NCBI GenBank assembly: GCA_012517355.1 | Contig: JAAYVD010000129.1 | Span: forward strand, 1 to 39,282 | Length of the DNA: 39,282 nt | Direction of reading: 5' to 3' | Origin: Candidatus Rifleibacteriota bacterium | Lineage (GTDB): Bacteria; Muiribacteriota; Ozemobacteria; Ozemobacterales; Ozemobacteraceae | Shown: one piece after another, positions 7,720 through 17,000 of the stretch | Position numbering within the stretch: the first letter of the stretch is position 1 | How the letters are laid out: every line of letters begins with the position of its first letter | Position numbers and translations under genes: made by a program | Notes under the pieces: model-generated | What the model saw: the letters and a program-made list of their open reading frames with translations, nothing else | What the model was told of the DNA's origin: nothing | Databases searched by the model: none

Positions 7720-10700
7720 GTGGCTCGCAAGAACCGTCCCGGCAAGACAGATCCCGATCCCGAGGAAGTCCTGCAGGGGCGTCGGTCTCTCACCCTGGAC
7801 GAAATGATCCGGCTGATCCACCGCGTCAACCCGACCGGAGAGCGGCTTCCCCCGGCGGAAGCCGCGAACAGATACCGCCAGAAGGCGCTCCTGCAAAGCC
7901 TGATGATCCAAAAGTTCCCCGACCACCTGACCGTCGATCGCCCCGACCCCGCCCACCCGGACCTCATCGGTCTGCGCCGGACCGGGTTCTTCGACGATGA
8001 CGCTTGCCACGCCCTGATCGGGGAACTCGACCCCGAAGCCCAGGACTGGGTCGGCCGGCGCTTCGACCAGGTGGCGCGGGACGACGAGGGAGTCCGGCCG
8101 CCAGGCAGGGCTCCCCGGCCGACACCGGCGCCCCGTCCCCACGCCACCCCCGCTCCGGCCGCCGGCACCAGCACCAGTATGCCTTCCGACGGGCGCGTCG
8201 CCGATCCGCACCAGGCACTGGAACTCGGCCGCCAGGCGCTGGACGCCTTCGATTTCGAGACCTGCGAAACCTGTGGCCGGGCCGCCCTGAGCGCGGCCGG
8301 CTCCGACCCGGCGCCGGCCCTCCTGCTCCTCGAACTGTTCGTCGACCACCTGGCCGATCACGACCAGGCCCTGGCGGTCGGGGAAAGCCTCCCCCCGGAG
8401 GTCGCCGGCGACCCGCGCGTGACCGCCTTCCTCGTCCTGGCCGAAACCAGGGCCGGGCGGGCGGCCGACGCCCTGGCCCGGGCCCGCCGCGCTGGGCAGC
8501 CAGCCCCGGCCGAAGTCCTGGTGGCAGCCGGGCAGGCGTTCCTGCGGCAGGGCGACCTCGACCGGGCGACCCAGGTCCTGCGCGAACTCGACGAGCGGGA
8601 GGACCGTCCCGACCTCGACCCGGCCGATTGGCGCGAGGAACGGGAGGCCCTCCGGCACAGCCTGCGGGAGGCCGCCGCCGACCGCCTCGCCCCGCTCGAA
8701 CAGCCGGTCCGGCAGGCCCTGGCCGAGGGCCGCCTGCCAGAGGCCCTGGCCCTGGCCGAGGCCCTCCTGGCCGCGTATCCCGGCAACCAGGTCGCCACCC
8801 GGACGATCAGGGAGATCAAGGCCCGCCAACGCCAGGAACGCCTCCAGTCACACCTGGACGCCGCCGACGCCGCCCGGCTCCAGGACGACCCCGGCCGGGA
8901 GGCGGATTGCCTGCGCCGCGCCATCGCCGCCGGAGCCGCGCCCGATCCCCTGCGGACCCGCCTCGAGGCCGCCCAGGCCGCCGACCGGGAGCGGCAGGCC
9001 GCGGAGATGACCCGCCGGGTGGCCGGGCTGCTCACCACCCCCCCCGGCACGGCCGGCCTCCGGCAGTATCTCGACCTGGCCGAACCCCTCCGTCGGCGGC
9101 TCCGGGAGCAGACCGCCGATCCCCGCCTCCCCTGGCTGGAACGCCTGGCCTTCCCCCGCCCCGCCGCCCGCCCGGATGCCCTCGTCGAGGCGGTCCAGGC
9201 GCTCGCCGAAGCCAACCGGACCCTGAGCGGGGACGCGCCCCCGGAACGGATCCTGGCCCTCCTCGCCCCCCAGGCCGACGTTTTGCAGGGCCTTCCCGAA
9301 GCCCGCGAACTCTCCCGGCGGGCGGCCGCCCGACAGCAGGAACTCCGGGCCGCCCACGCCCGGGAGTTCCTGGCCGCGGCCGCCCGGCACCTCGAGGAGG
9401 GCCGCCTGGCGGAAGCCCGCACTGCCCTGGACCGCCTCGACCGGGACACGGCCGCCCTTCTGCCCGACCCCGACCAGGAACACCTCGAGACCGTCCGCCG
9501 GCGCGCCGAGACCCAGGAGGCCTGGGCCCGCCTCGCCAACCGCTATGCCGCCGCCCGCGACCGGGGCGACCATTTCGCCGCCCGGCGGTTGGCCGAAGAA
9601 CTGGCGGCCGCGGGCGACCCCGCCCACACCGACCGCTGGAAGGCCCTGGCCGCCGACCACGAAGCCGCCCTGGCCAAAGCCTGGTGCCTGGCGGAGGCCC
9701 CCTGCCAGGAGCTTCCCCCCTTCTTCGACTCCCTGGGCCTCGGAGAAGGAATCCTCGATGAGCCAGCCGTGCTGCTCCCCGATGGGAAGACCGTGGTCGT
9801 GGGAACCACCCACGGGCAGTGGCTGTTCCTGCGGCTGTTCTCGACGGCCGCCCAGGCCTGCCGGAGGGTCATCGTCCTGCGCGCGCCCTGCCCGATCGAG
9901 CTCATCGGGCTCACCTTCGGCGGCGGTTCCCTCTGGGTGAAAGGCGAGCGCGGCGAACTTCTGGAAATCACCCTTTCTCCTCCCGCCATCCGGTCCTGGA
10001 TGTCCGCCTCCACCTTCGTCCCGGATCAGGACATTGTCGAGGAAGTGTTTCTGCTCCCGGAGGAGCGCCTCATCTGGATCGACCATCGCCGGCGCGGACC
10101 GGAATTCCACCACATCCTGGAGATCATGGACCTCGACTGCCGGAAAGCCTCCCGCCGGGTTCCCGTCGCCGGCATCCTCAAGCCCCTGGTGAGCAGCCAG
10201 GGAACCATTTTCGCCGTGGACCGCTTTCCCGAAGGAGGAATGATGCTGTTCTCGGCGACGGGCAAACCCGTCGCCTCGTTCCCGTTCCCCAGGGAAACGG
10301 CCATCCACGCGGCCACGGTTCATCCCAACGGCCACGATTTCATCTTCCTGACCCATTCGGACGAGGATTCCCCCCCCATCCTGTCCCTCGAGATCCGCCC
10401 CCCCGCCGACCCGCCCGTCCCGCCCTTTCCGATCGAAGGCTCGGACGGCGACATGGAACACGAGGCCTTCACGTCGTTTGACACGGGCCTTGTCTATGTT
10501 TTGATGTGCATCTCCGATGACCAGGATCTGAAGAGGGAATTGGCGGCGTTCCGGTTGGCTGGGGTGCGCTGGGTCGAGGTGTTCCGCTGCGAGGTTCCGA
10601 ACGAGTTCCTGCTCCTGCCCGAACCAGGGTCGCGGGGAGTCATGGCCGTCTCCTGGGTTGGCGGCCGCTTGCAGGCCGTCACCCTCAGTTCGGCGCCCCA

Positions 10701-11622
10701 CGTGCTGGCCGGGGACCGCCCCTCCGTCACGGTGCCCCGGATGCCCCCCCTGCGAGGGGAACATCTTTCCTGTGGGTTCCGCTCGGAACACCCGGGGCGG
10801 GTCCAGCACTTTCTCGATTCCCTGGCCCCTCTCGGCCGCCCGAAGATCCTGGACATGATCCAGGACATGAAGACACCGGACCGTCACCCTCCCGAAGAGA
10901 TCCTGGCCTTCCGTGACGCACTGGACAGCCTTTCCCTCTTCGACGAGGCGGATGCCCTGGCGGACTGGCTCGGGAAGGCTCATGCCGGGCACCGGGTGGG
11001 CCGGCTGCTCGCCGCCGCGAGGGCGGCGAAGGCGGGTGACTGGGAGACGACCCGTCGCCTCCTCGAGGATCTGCCACGCCCTGCCGGGGCGCGCAACAAC
11101 CGCCACCAGTGCCATCTTCTCGGCATCGCCCTCTATCACGCGGGCCGGTTCGCGGAGGCCGCGGCTGTCTGGAAAGAGGGGGAGGAGCAGCACCCGGACG
11201 GGTATTGCCATCTCCGGCCCTATCTGGAATTCGCCGCCCAGGGGCTCACCGCCACCGACCCCGCCAGCCGGGACAGGTGGCCCGGGGCCGCGATCCAGGC
11301 CCGGTTCGCAGCGGCGATCGACGGGGGGAACTGGGCCGAGGCCTGCTCCATCCTGTGGGAACGGCCGGCTTCCGACTTCCGCAACGGGCAGCTCCTGGCG
11401 CGCCTGGCGACGGCCCTCCTGGCGCAGACCTTTCCCCCGGGCAGCCTCGACGACCTACTCAAGATCGTCGCTCTGGCTTTCTTCCAGGAGGTGCTCCGCG
11501 ACACTTCGTCCACCAGAGAGGTCGCCCTGCATTCATCCGTCGAGAACTGGCCGCCCGAACGGATCGCCGCGATCGACACCCAGGCAGGCCGCTGGCTGGA
11601 TGCCCGCGCCGCGCCGCGGTGA
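7720..11622 (+). CDS. Giant helical-repeat protein with beta-rich centre
   Basis: The 1300-residue protein is of unknown function. The start is GTG at 7720, with GGAGG six bases upstream. Residues 1-110 form a small charged domain (LTLDEMIRLIHRVNP, LIGELDPEAQDW). After a Pro/Ala linker, about 165-650 is a long Ala/Leu/Arg-rich series of helical repeats of TPR type (LALAEALLAAYPGNQ, ARRLAEELAAAGDP). From about 660 to 1010 the composition changes to beta-strand-rich sequence with repeated ‘VLLPDGKTVVVGTTHGQW’-like blades, suggesting a WD40- or PQQ-like propeller. Residues 1060-1300 return to helical repeats (FAEAAAVWKEGEEQHPDGY). No signal peptide or transmembrane segment is seen, so it is probably a cytosolic scaffold. 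It shares an operon with the LSPxDA-family gene upstream. Confidence 0.7.
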   Translation: MARKNRPGKTDPDPEEVLQGRRSLTLDEMIRLIHRVNPTGERLPPAEAANRYRQKALLQSLMIQKFPDHLTVDRPDPAHPDLIGLRRTGFFDDDACHALIGELDPEAQDWVGRRFDQVARDDEGVRPPGRAPRPTPAPRPHATPAPAAGTSTSMPSDGRVADPHQALELGRQALDAFDFETCETCGRAALSAAGSDPAPALLLLELFVDHLADHDQALAVGESLPPEVAGDPRVTAFLVLAETRAGRAADALARARRAGQPAPAEVLVAAGQAFLRQGDLDRATQVLRELDEREDRPDLDPADWREEREALRHSLREAAADRLAPLEQPVRQALAEGRLPEALALAEALLAAYPGNQVATRTIREIKARQRQERLQSHLDAADAARLQDDPGREADCLRRAIAAGAAPDPLRTRLEAAQAADRERQAAEMTRRVAGLLTTPPGTAGLRQYLDLAEPLRRRLREQTADPRLPWLERLAFPRPAARPDALVEAVQALAEANRTLSGDAPPERILALLAPQADVLQGLPEARELSRRAAARQQELRAAHAREFLAAAARHLEEGRLAEARTALDRLDRDTAALLPDPDQEHLETVRRRAETQEAWARLANRYAAARDRGDHFAARRLAEELAAAGDPAHTDRWKALAADHEAALAKAWCLAEAPCQELPPFFDSLGLGEGILDEPAVLLPDGKTVVVGTTHGQWLFLRLFSTAAQACRRVIVLRAPCPIELIGLTFGGGSLWVKGERGELLEITLSPPAIRSWMSASTFVPDQDIVEEVFLLPEERLIWIDHRRRGPEFHHILEIMDLDCRKASRRVPVAGILKPLVSSQGTIFAVDRFPEGGMMLFSATGKPVASFPFPRETAIHAATVHPNGHDFIFLTHSDEDSPPILSLEIRPPADPPVPPFPIEGSDGDMEHEAFTSFDTGLVYVLMCISDDQDLKRELAAFRLAGVRWVEVFRCEVPNEFLLLPEPGSRGVMAVSWVGGRLQAVTLSSAPHVLAGDRPSVTVPRMPPLRGEHLSCGFRSEHPGRVQHFLDSLAPLGRPKILDMIQDMKTPDRHPPEEILAFRDALDSLSLFDEADALADWLGKAHAGHRVGRLLAAARAAKAGDWETTRRLLEDLPRPAGARNNRHQCHLLGIALYHAGRFAEAAAVWKEGEEQHPDGYCHLRPYLEFAAQGLTATDPASRDRWPGAAIQARFAAAIDGGNWAEACSILWERPASDFRNGQLLARLATALLAQTFPPGSLDDLLKIVALAFFQEVLRDTSSTREVALHSSVENWPPERIAAIDTQAGRWLDARAAPR

Positions 11623-11660
11623 TTTCAGGGCATCACCCGATCCCCGATTCCCTTCGGCGG

Positions 11661-11815
11661 GAGTTCCGGCGATGAGTTGAGTTCCGGGAGTTCCGGGGAC
11701 ATGATACCGAACTGTCCCGATCCAAGTTCCGGGGACATGATACCGAACTTCCCGATCCGTCGACGGTTTCCCGAATTCCGTATCCTGTCACTGGAAACCC
11801 CGCTGTCACCGGAAA
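11661..11815. repeat. GGGGACATGATAC repeat cluster C
   Basis: Two 25-bp units run from AGTTCCGGGGACATGATACC to GAACT, at 11689-11713 and 11725-11749, 36 bp apart. Each unit begins AGTTC and ends GAACT, so it has 5-bp inverted ends. Flanking sequence holds half-units (GAGTTCCGG near 11661, GAATTCCGTATCCTGTCACT near 11774). The cluster lies between the convergent ends of the genes at 11622 and 11953. A short CCCTT-CGG-AAGGG hairpin near 11884 in the same gap may help end transcription. Confidence 0.8.
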
Positions 11816-11952
11816 CGGAAAATCCGTTCCGGTCGTCGGGAACGGCCGGATGCGGCATCATTCGCGAGAATGAAAGCACGCCCCTTCGGAAGGGTCAAAG
11901 AGGTGCTGGAGTCTTCCCGGGGGAGCGCCGAACGAGAAAGGTCGGCCCCTCC

Positions 11953-13356
11953 TCAGCGGCGGAGGGCTTCGAGGGCTGCCTTGGCGTCGAGGAGGGTCTG
12001 CTTCAGCCTGGCCAGGTTCGGTTCCTGGCGCTGGACGGCCTTGACGTAGGCCAGGTAGGCTTCTTCATACCGCTTCTGGAGGGTTTCCAGGGACGCGGCC
12101 ACCGCCTTCCGGGCAGGCGCGGCGATGCTCCGGGAGGGCGCGAGCGACGCCGGCGACGGTTCCGTCGCGGCCTGGGCGGCGGCCGGAGCCGCCGCGGTGC
12201 TGGGGGCGACCGGGGCGGCGGCGACGCCCGTCAGGGCCGTCAGATCCTGGTCGGAGAGCTTCCCCGCGCCGACTTCGGCGAGGATGCCCCGCAGGGCACC
12301 GGCGTGCTGGGGGTACATCTTCGCGTAGGCCTTCAGGAAGTGCGCCATGCTGCTCCAGGGGACGTTCTGCTTGAAGAAGGCCTTCTCGACCTTGGCCCGG
12401 CCGTCCGGGATCTCGGTGGCCAGGCGGTAGAGCACCCAGGCATCGAGGGCTTCGATACTGAACAGGTTCTTGCCGGTGATGCGGGAGTCGGTGAAGGGAA
12501 CCGACTCGTACACCCCCGCCTTCTTGGCATCCTCGATGCGGACCGACTGGTATGAGGTCTTCCAGGAATTGGCCAGATCGGGGTCGAACAGCAGCTCCTG
12601 GTATTCCGACCAGGCCTCCTGGAAGGCGCTCCGGGGCTTGGTCAGTTCGTTGCGCGAGTGGTGCCCGTCGGGGCCGTAGCCCTTGTAGTTCTGCAGGGTC
12701 AGGTTGGTGCAGTGCGCGGTCTCGTGCACGAAGGTCCGGACGGCGCCCTTGTCGCTTCCGGAATATTCGTAGCGGCCGGAAGGCATGGTGATGCTCAGGC
12801 CCATCGACATCGGCCAGAAATCGTCTTCCACCTTCGGGTATTTCTGGGCATCGTTGAAGCCGGTCGTGTCTGACAGATGCACGATGATGCGCGGCGCCAG
12901 CGAATGGTCGCTCAGGCTCTTCATCGTGGGGTTGGCGGCGTTGCGGTAGATCTCGAGCAGCGCACGCTGGCCGTTGGTGAGTTTGCTCAGATCGCCGTTC
13001 GTGACCCCCATCAGCGACAGCAGGTGGGCTTCGTCGCGGACCTTGGTGCGCCGCACCTCGTAGGCGGTGGAATTGTCGCTTCCGTACCAGGTCTTCTTCC
13101 CTTCGCCGGGCGCCACATTGCGCCGGAAAGCGACCTCGGAATACTTGCGGACGAAGTTCCAGCCCTTCTGGGCGAGCGCCTTGGCGTTTTCCCACAAACC
13201 CTCGGGCTTCTTCGCCGGCTCGAGGGGGATGACCTTCTCGATCTTCTGGTAGTAGAAATCGAACTTCCCGGTATCCTGGCCGGCCCCGGCCACCCCCGGC
13301 AACCCGAGCAGCAGCACCACCACGATCATCACGGGCAGCGAACCATGGCGATTCAT
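11953..13356 (-). CDS. Secreted putative zinc metallopeptidase (HETAH)
   Basis: The 467-residue protein has a clear signal peptide (MNRHGSLPVMIVVVLLLGL, cleavage near GVAGAG at 22-26). The key motif is HETAH at 211-215, an HExxH zinc site, followed about 32 residues later by EAWSEY with Glu247. That spacing is compatible with a gluzincin-type third ligand. Trp, Tyr and Asn-rich sequence around it (HCTNLTLQNYKGYGPDGHH) resembles no family I can name. After about 380 comes an Ala/Pro/Ser-rich linker, then a short Gln/Leu-rich coiled-coil tail (ETLQKRYEEAYLAYVKAVQ). The tail could anchor it to the cell surface or to a partner. GGAGGG precedes the ATG by 7 bases. The catalytic role is inferred from the motif only. 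It is a single-gene unit, convergent with the 7720 operon. Confidence 0.7.
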   Translation of the reverse strand: MNRHGSLPVMIVVVLLLGLPGVAGAGQDTGKFDFYYQKIEKVIPLEPAKKPEGLWENAKALAQKGWNFVRKYSEVAFRRNVAPGEGKKTWYGSDNSTAYEVRRTKVRDEAHLLSLMGVTNGDLSKLTNGQRALLEIYRNAANPTMKSLSDHSLAPRIIVHLSDTTGFNDAQKYPKVEDDFWPMSMGLSITMPSGRYEYSGSDKGAVRTFVHETAHCTNLTLQNYKGYGPDGHHSRNELTKPRSAFQEAWSEYQELLFDPDLANSWKTSYQSVRIEDAKKAGVYESVPFTDSRITGKNLFSIEALDAWVLYRLATEIPDGRAKVEKAFFKQNVPWSSMAHFLKAYAKMYPQHAGALRGILAEVGAGKLSDQDLTALTGVAAAPVAPSTAAAPAAAQAATEPSPASLAPSRSIAAPARKAVAASLETLQKRYEEAYLAYVKAVQRQEPNLARLKQTLLDAKAALEALRR

Positions 13357-13394
13357 ACCATTCCCTCCAAGAGCCTGTTAACCAGGAATATCCA

Positions 13395-13424
13395 ATTGTA
13401 CTGATCCCCCCCCACCCCCCGCAA
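13395..13424 (-). promoter_or_regulatory. Candidate promoter of the HETAH protein gene
   Basis: On the minus strand TTGCGG (13419-13424), an 18-bp G-rich spacer and TACAAT (13395-13400; 5/6 match) precede the gene, with a leader of about 32 bases. The -35 match is weak (3/6). It lies right next to the end of the IS21-type remnant. Confidence 0.35.
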
Positions 13425-13425
13425 G

Positions 13426-13886
13426 TGTCATCACGGGTGGGCCCGTTACCGGTTTTACGGTTTTGGGCCCGCTGTGAGGTGACGCAATTTCCCTTGAATT
13501 GATCGGCGGTTGAGGGATATCTTTCACCCCTTGTTGATCGGGCCCGTTTGTCGGAGAAGGCAAAACCACCGGTCTGGACCCTTTCAGGTGACCGGTGGCG
13601 AGTGACCGTGTTTCTCTGCGGGGGTTCTATTCCTGGTCGAGGGGTGCTCCGAGGATCTCTTTTGGGACGCGAAAGCCCTCCCCGGTGAAGCGAAGGATGG
13701 TGGCGCCATCGATGAGGCGGTCGACCGTACAGACCGCGGCGGGTTCGGATGGGAAGAGGGTCTTCCAGGCCGTGAAGCCGGTGTTGGCGGTGAGAATGAT
13801 CGAGCCGGCCCGGTGCCGGAGAGAGACGAGGCGGAAGAGGAACTTGGTGGCGTGGGCGTCGAACGGTTCGTAGCCGAACTCGTCGC
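13426..13886 (-). mobile_element. IS21-type insertion sequence remnant
   Basis: The piece contains the 3' part of an istB gene (13627-13886) and about 200 bases of likely IS terminus. The terminus begins TGTCATCACGGGTGGGCCCG near 13426 and includes repeated GTGACCG motifs near 13590 and 13604. IS21-family ends typically begin TGT and hold several internal repeats. The left part of the element (istA and the 5' half of istB) is missing. GAGCCTGTT occurs on both sides (13371-13379 and 13897-13905) and may mark the edges of a second insertion or deletion, but the distances do not fit a simple target duplication. Confidence 0.6.
13627..13886 (-). pseudogene. istB: Truncated IstB helper ATPase of an IS21 element
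   Basis: Reading the minus strand from 13886 to the TAG at 13627-13629 gives DEFGYEPFDAHATKFLFRLV, then RHRAGSIILTANTGFKAWKTLF, then VDRLIDGATILRFTGEGFRV. This is the Walker B (DExGYxPFD), sensor (ILTANxxFxxW) and C-terminal VDRLxHxxxxxxxxGxSYR part of IstB, the AAA+ helper of IS21 transposition. The Walker A half is gone: at 13886 the homology ends and unrelated sequence begins. With no istA in the window, the fragment cannot transpose. Sequence from 13887 to 14053 holds no recognisable gene. Confidence 0.85.
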
Positions 13887-14053
13887 ATTATGCTGAGAGC
13901 CTGTTGCATGAATCCCCTGAAATGCGGACTCTTGCCGCTTTCACCGGCGGTGGGCCCGCCGAGGGATACCACCGGCCTGGGCCCGGGACATGGCGAGAGA
14001 GCCTTTTCCCAGCGAACCCCCAACCGTCAAACCGGCCGGGGCCCTGCCGTCCG

Positions 14054-17000
14054 CTATCTCTGGTGGCTGCAGCCGGGCCCGGAGATGGTGCTGAAGCCGG
14101 CTCCCAGGCGCTGCACCTCGATCCGCACGGGCAGCCGGGCCTCGAGGGCCTTGACGTGGGAGATGACCCCGATCAGCTTCCCCTGCTGCTGCAGGGAGCA
14201 CAGGACGGCGATCGCGGTCTCGAGCGCTTCGGGGTCGAGGGCGCCGAACCCCTCGTCGATGAACAGGGTGTCGACCCGGTATTTCCGGCCCACCATGCTG
14301 GCCAGGCCCAGAGCCAGCGCCAGGCTGGCGAGGAACTTCTCGCCGCCCGACAGGTTGCGGGCGGAGGCGCGCAGGTTGGCGATGTAATGATCGACGATCT
14401 GCAGCTCCAACCCGTCGTTGGCCAGGGAATACCGGTCGGTCAGCTTCTTCAGCTGGACGTTGGCCTGGTCGACCAGGCGGGCGAAGGTCAACCCCTGGGC
14501 GAACTTCTGGAACTTCGCCCCCTCGGAGTGGCCGATCAGCTTGTCGAGCAGGCTCCAGGGGAATCCGTCCTTCTCGGCCTGCAGGATCCGCTCCTGCAGT
14601 TCCTGGTTCTTCTGGCGGTCGGCCTTGAACCGGGTCAGGATCTGCAGTTCCGCCTCCCAGGCCTGCCGGCGGCCCGCCCCGGCCTCGGCCAGCCGGGCCT
14701 CCTCCTGGGCCAGTTCCCCGGGCGACCGGGTCGTGGGGCGGGCGGCCTCCTTCTCCTGGATCTGCCGGTCCAGCATGGCGATCCCGGCGGCCAGCTGCGT
14801 GGCCCGCGTGTCGAAGCCCTTCTCCAGGTCCGCCAGGCGCTGGAATTCCGGAACCGCGAGGAGCGCGGCCTGCAGGTCCGCCTCCCCGGCGAACCCCGCC
14901 GCCGCGATGGCCGCGGCCAGTGCGTTGCCCGCCTGCTCCAGTTTCCGCCCCAGGTCGGCCATGGATTCGGAAAGCGTCTCCACCGTCGACTGCAGGCCCT
15001 TCGCCCGCACTTCCGCCTCGTGGGCCGCGGCGCGGGCGGTGCCCTCCTTCTTCTGGAGGTCCGCGAGGGCCGTTTCCAGACGTCTTTCCTCAACGTCGGG
15101 AATCCGGTCCCCGAACAGGGCAGTCCGCTCCGCCCGGGCCGCCGCCAGGGCCGCCTGGGCCTGCCCGACCTTCCCCTTCTGTTCCTCGAGCTGGCTGCCC
15201 AGTCCATCCTTCTTCGCCGTCCCGACCTCGAGCTCGCCCCGGGCTTTCTGTTCCTTCCGGGAGGTCTCCTCGAGTTCCTTCTGCCTCTTCTGCCAGGCGG
15301 CCCACCGTTTCCGCAGGATCTCGAGGGTCTCCGCCCCGTAGTCGGAAAGCCCGTAGGTCAGGACCTCCCCGACGAGCCGGGATTGCAGCACCGCGGTCTG
15401 CGCGGCCAGATCGGCCTGGTGCTGCACCGCCGTCTTCTCCAGGGCCCGGGCCTGGTTCAGCTCGCCCTGGGCCGCCGTGAGCGCGTTCCGGCAGGCCTGG
15501 AGGGCGGTCCGGGCTTCCTGCACCCCGACTTCGACGGCCTCGAGAGCCGTTCTGGCGGTCTGGAAGGCCGCCAGTTCCTCCTGGGCCTTCTCGGCCGCCT
15601 TGCCGACAGCCTTCGCCAGGGCGGCCAGCTTCTTCTCCTCCTCCGGCGCGGGGCAGGCGGTGAACACCCGCGAGACCTTTTCCCATTTCCTGGTCAGGGT
15701 GGTGCGGCTGCGGGCCTGGGTGGCGAGCGACCGCTCGTCCGCCGCCTGTTCCGATGTGAGCTGGCTGACGGTATCCCTGGCTTTCTTCAGGGCCGCATCG
15801 GCCTTCTTCAGCGACGCCTTCTCCTTCTTGAGGCGCGCCTCGTTCGAACCGGCATCGGCTTGGGGCAGGCCCTTCCCTGCCACGAACGGGTGTTCGAGCG
15901 AGCCGCACAGGGGACAGGGCTTCCCTTCCTCGAGTTCGGCGCGCCGTTCCTCGAGGTCCTTGATTTCTTTGGAGAGCGCCATCTCCTCGGTGATCGCGGT
16001 GATCCGTTCCTCGATCTGCCCGCGTTGCGCCTCCAGCTGTTCGAGGGCCTTCCCCGCCGCCTCGATCTCCCTGGTCCGCCGCTCGACCTGGGTCTTCGTT
16101 TGCCGTTCCTCCGCCGCCAGGTCCCGCCATGCCGCGCCCGCCTCGACCAGGTTCTCCGCGGCCGCTCTCTGTTTCTCGGTCGTGACCAGGGCCCGCTGCA
16201 GGGCAGCCAGGGTGACGCCCGGGAAGGCCATCTCCAGGGAGGCCTTCGCGCCTTCGCGCTCCGCTTCCCTGGCCTGGAGCTTCTTTTCGGCTTTCCGGAA
16301 GGCCAGGTCGGCGGCGGCCTGCGCCTTGTCCGCCTCGAGAACGGCCTGCCGATGAACGGCCACCTGCTTCGCGGCCTCCCCCTCCTTGGCGAGATTCGCC
16401 TGGAGATGGCCGTCGAGATCCCCGAACCGCTTGAGATCGGCCCCGAGATTGCCGTCCAGAGGCGCTTTCGCCATCTCCTGCGCGAGCGCGTCCCGGCGGG
16501 CCTCGAGCCCGGCGATGTCCCGGGTCAGGGCGGCCAGGGCCTTCTCCAGGTCCGTGGCCTGGCCGGCCAGGGCGTCGCGGGCCTGGAGCGCCGCGGCCTC
16601 CTGCTCGGCCAAGCCGGTGATCTGCTGGTCCTTGCCGCGCGCTTCCCTGATCAGACGCCGCTCGCCCTCGGCCTTCCCCTGGAAGGAGGCCAGGGCTTCT
16701 TCCGCCTGGACCAGTCCGGCCCGGGCGGCGGCCACCCGCGCCTGGGCCTGCGGAAGCTGGTCCCTGGCAGCCTGCAGGCGGGCTTCGGTCTCCCGGCGCT
16801 GGCCGGCGAGGCCGTCGCGCTGCGTCAGGGCCTCCCGGGCGGTCTCGGCCCGCCGCCCCGCGGCGAGCCGCTGGAGGTCCTCCGCGTGGGCCAGGCGTTC
16901 GGCGGCCAGGCCCTGCTGGGCGGTCACCTGCTGTTCCCGCCTCTGATGGAGGCCGTTCAGGTTGTTCAGCCAATCGATGTGCTGGCGGATGGTCCGGCGT

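Noticed and set aside
11880-11900. Rho-independent terminator between convergent genes
   Set aside because: A CCCTT-CGG-AAGGG hairpin is present, but it is short and has no T-run on either side; it is mentioned only in the repeat entry.
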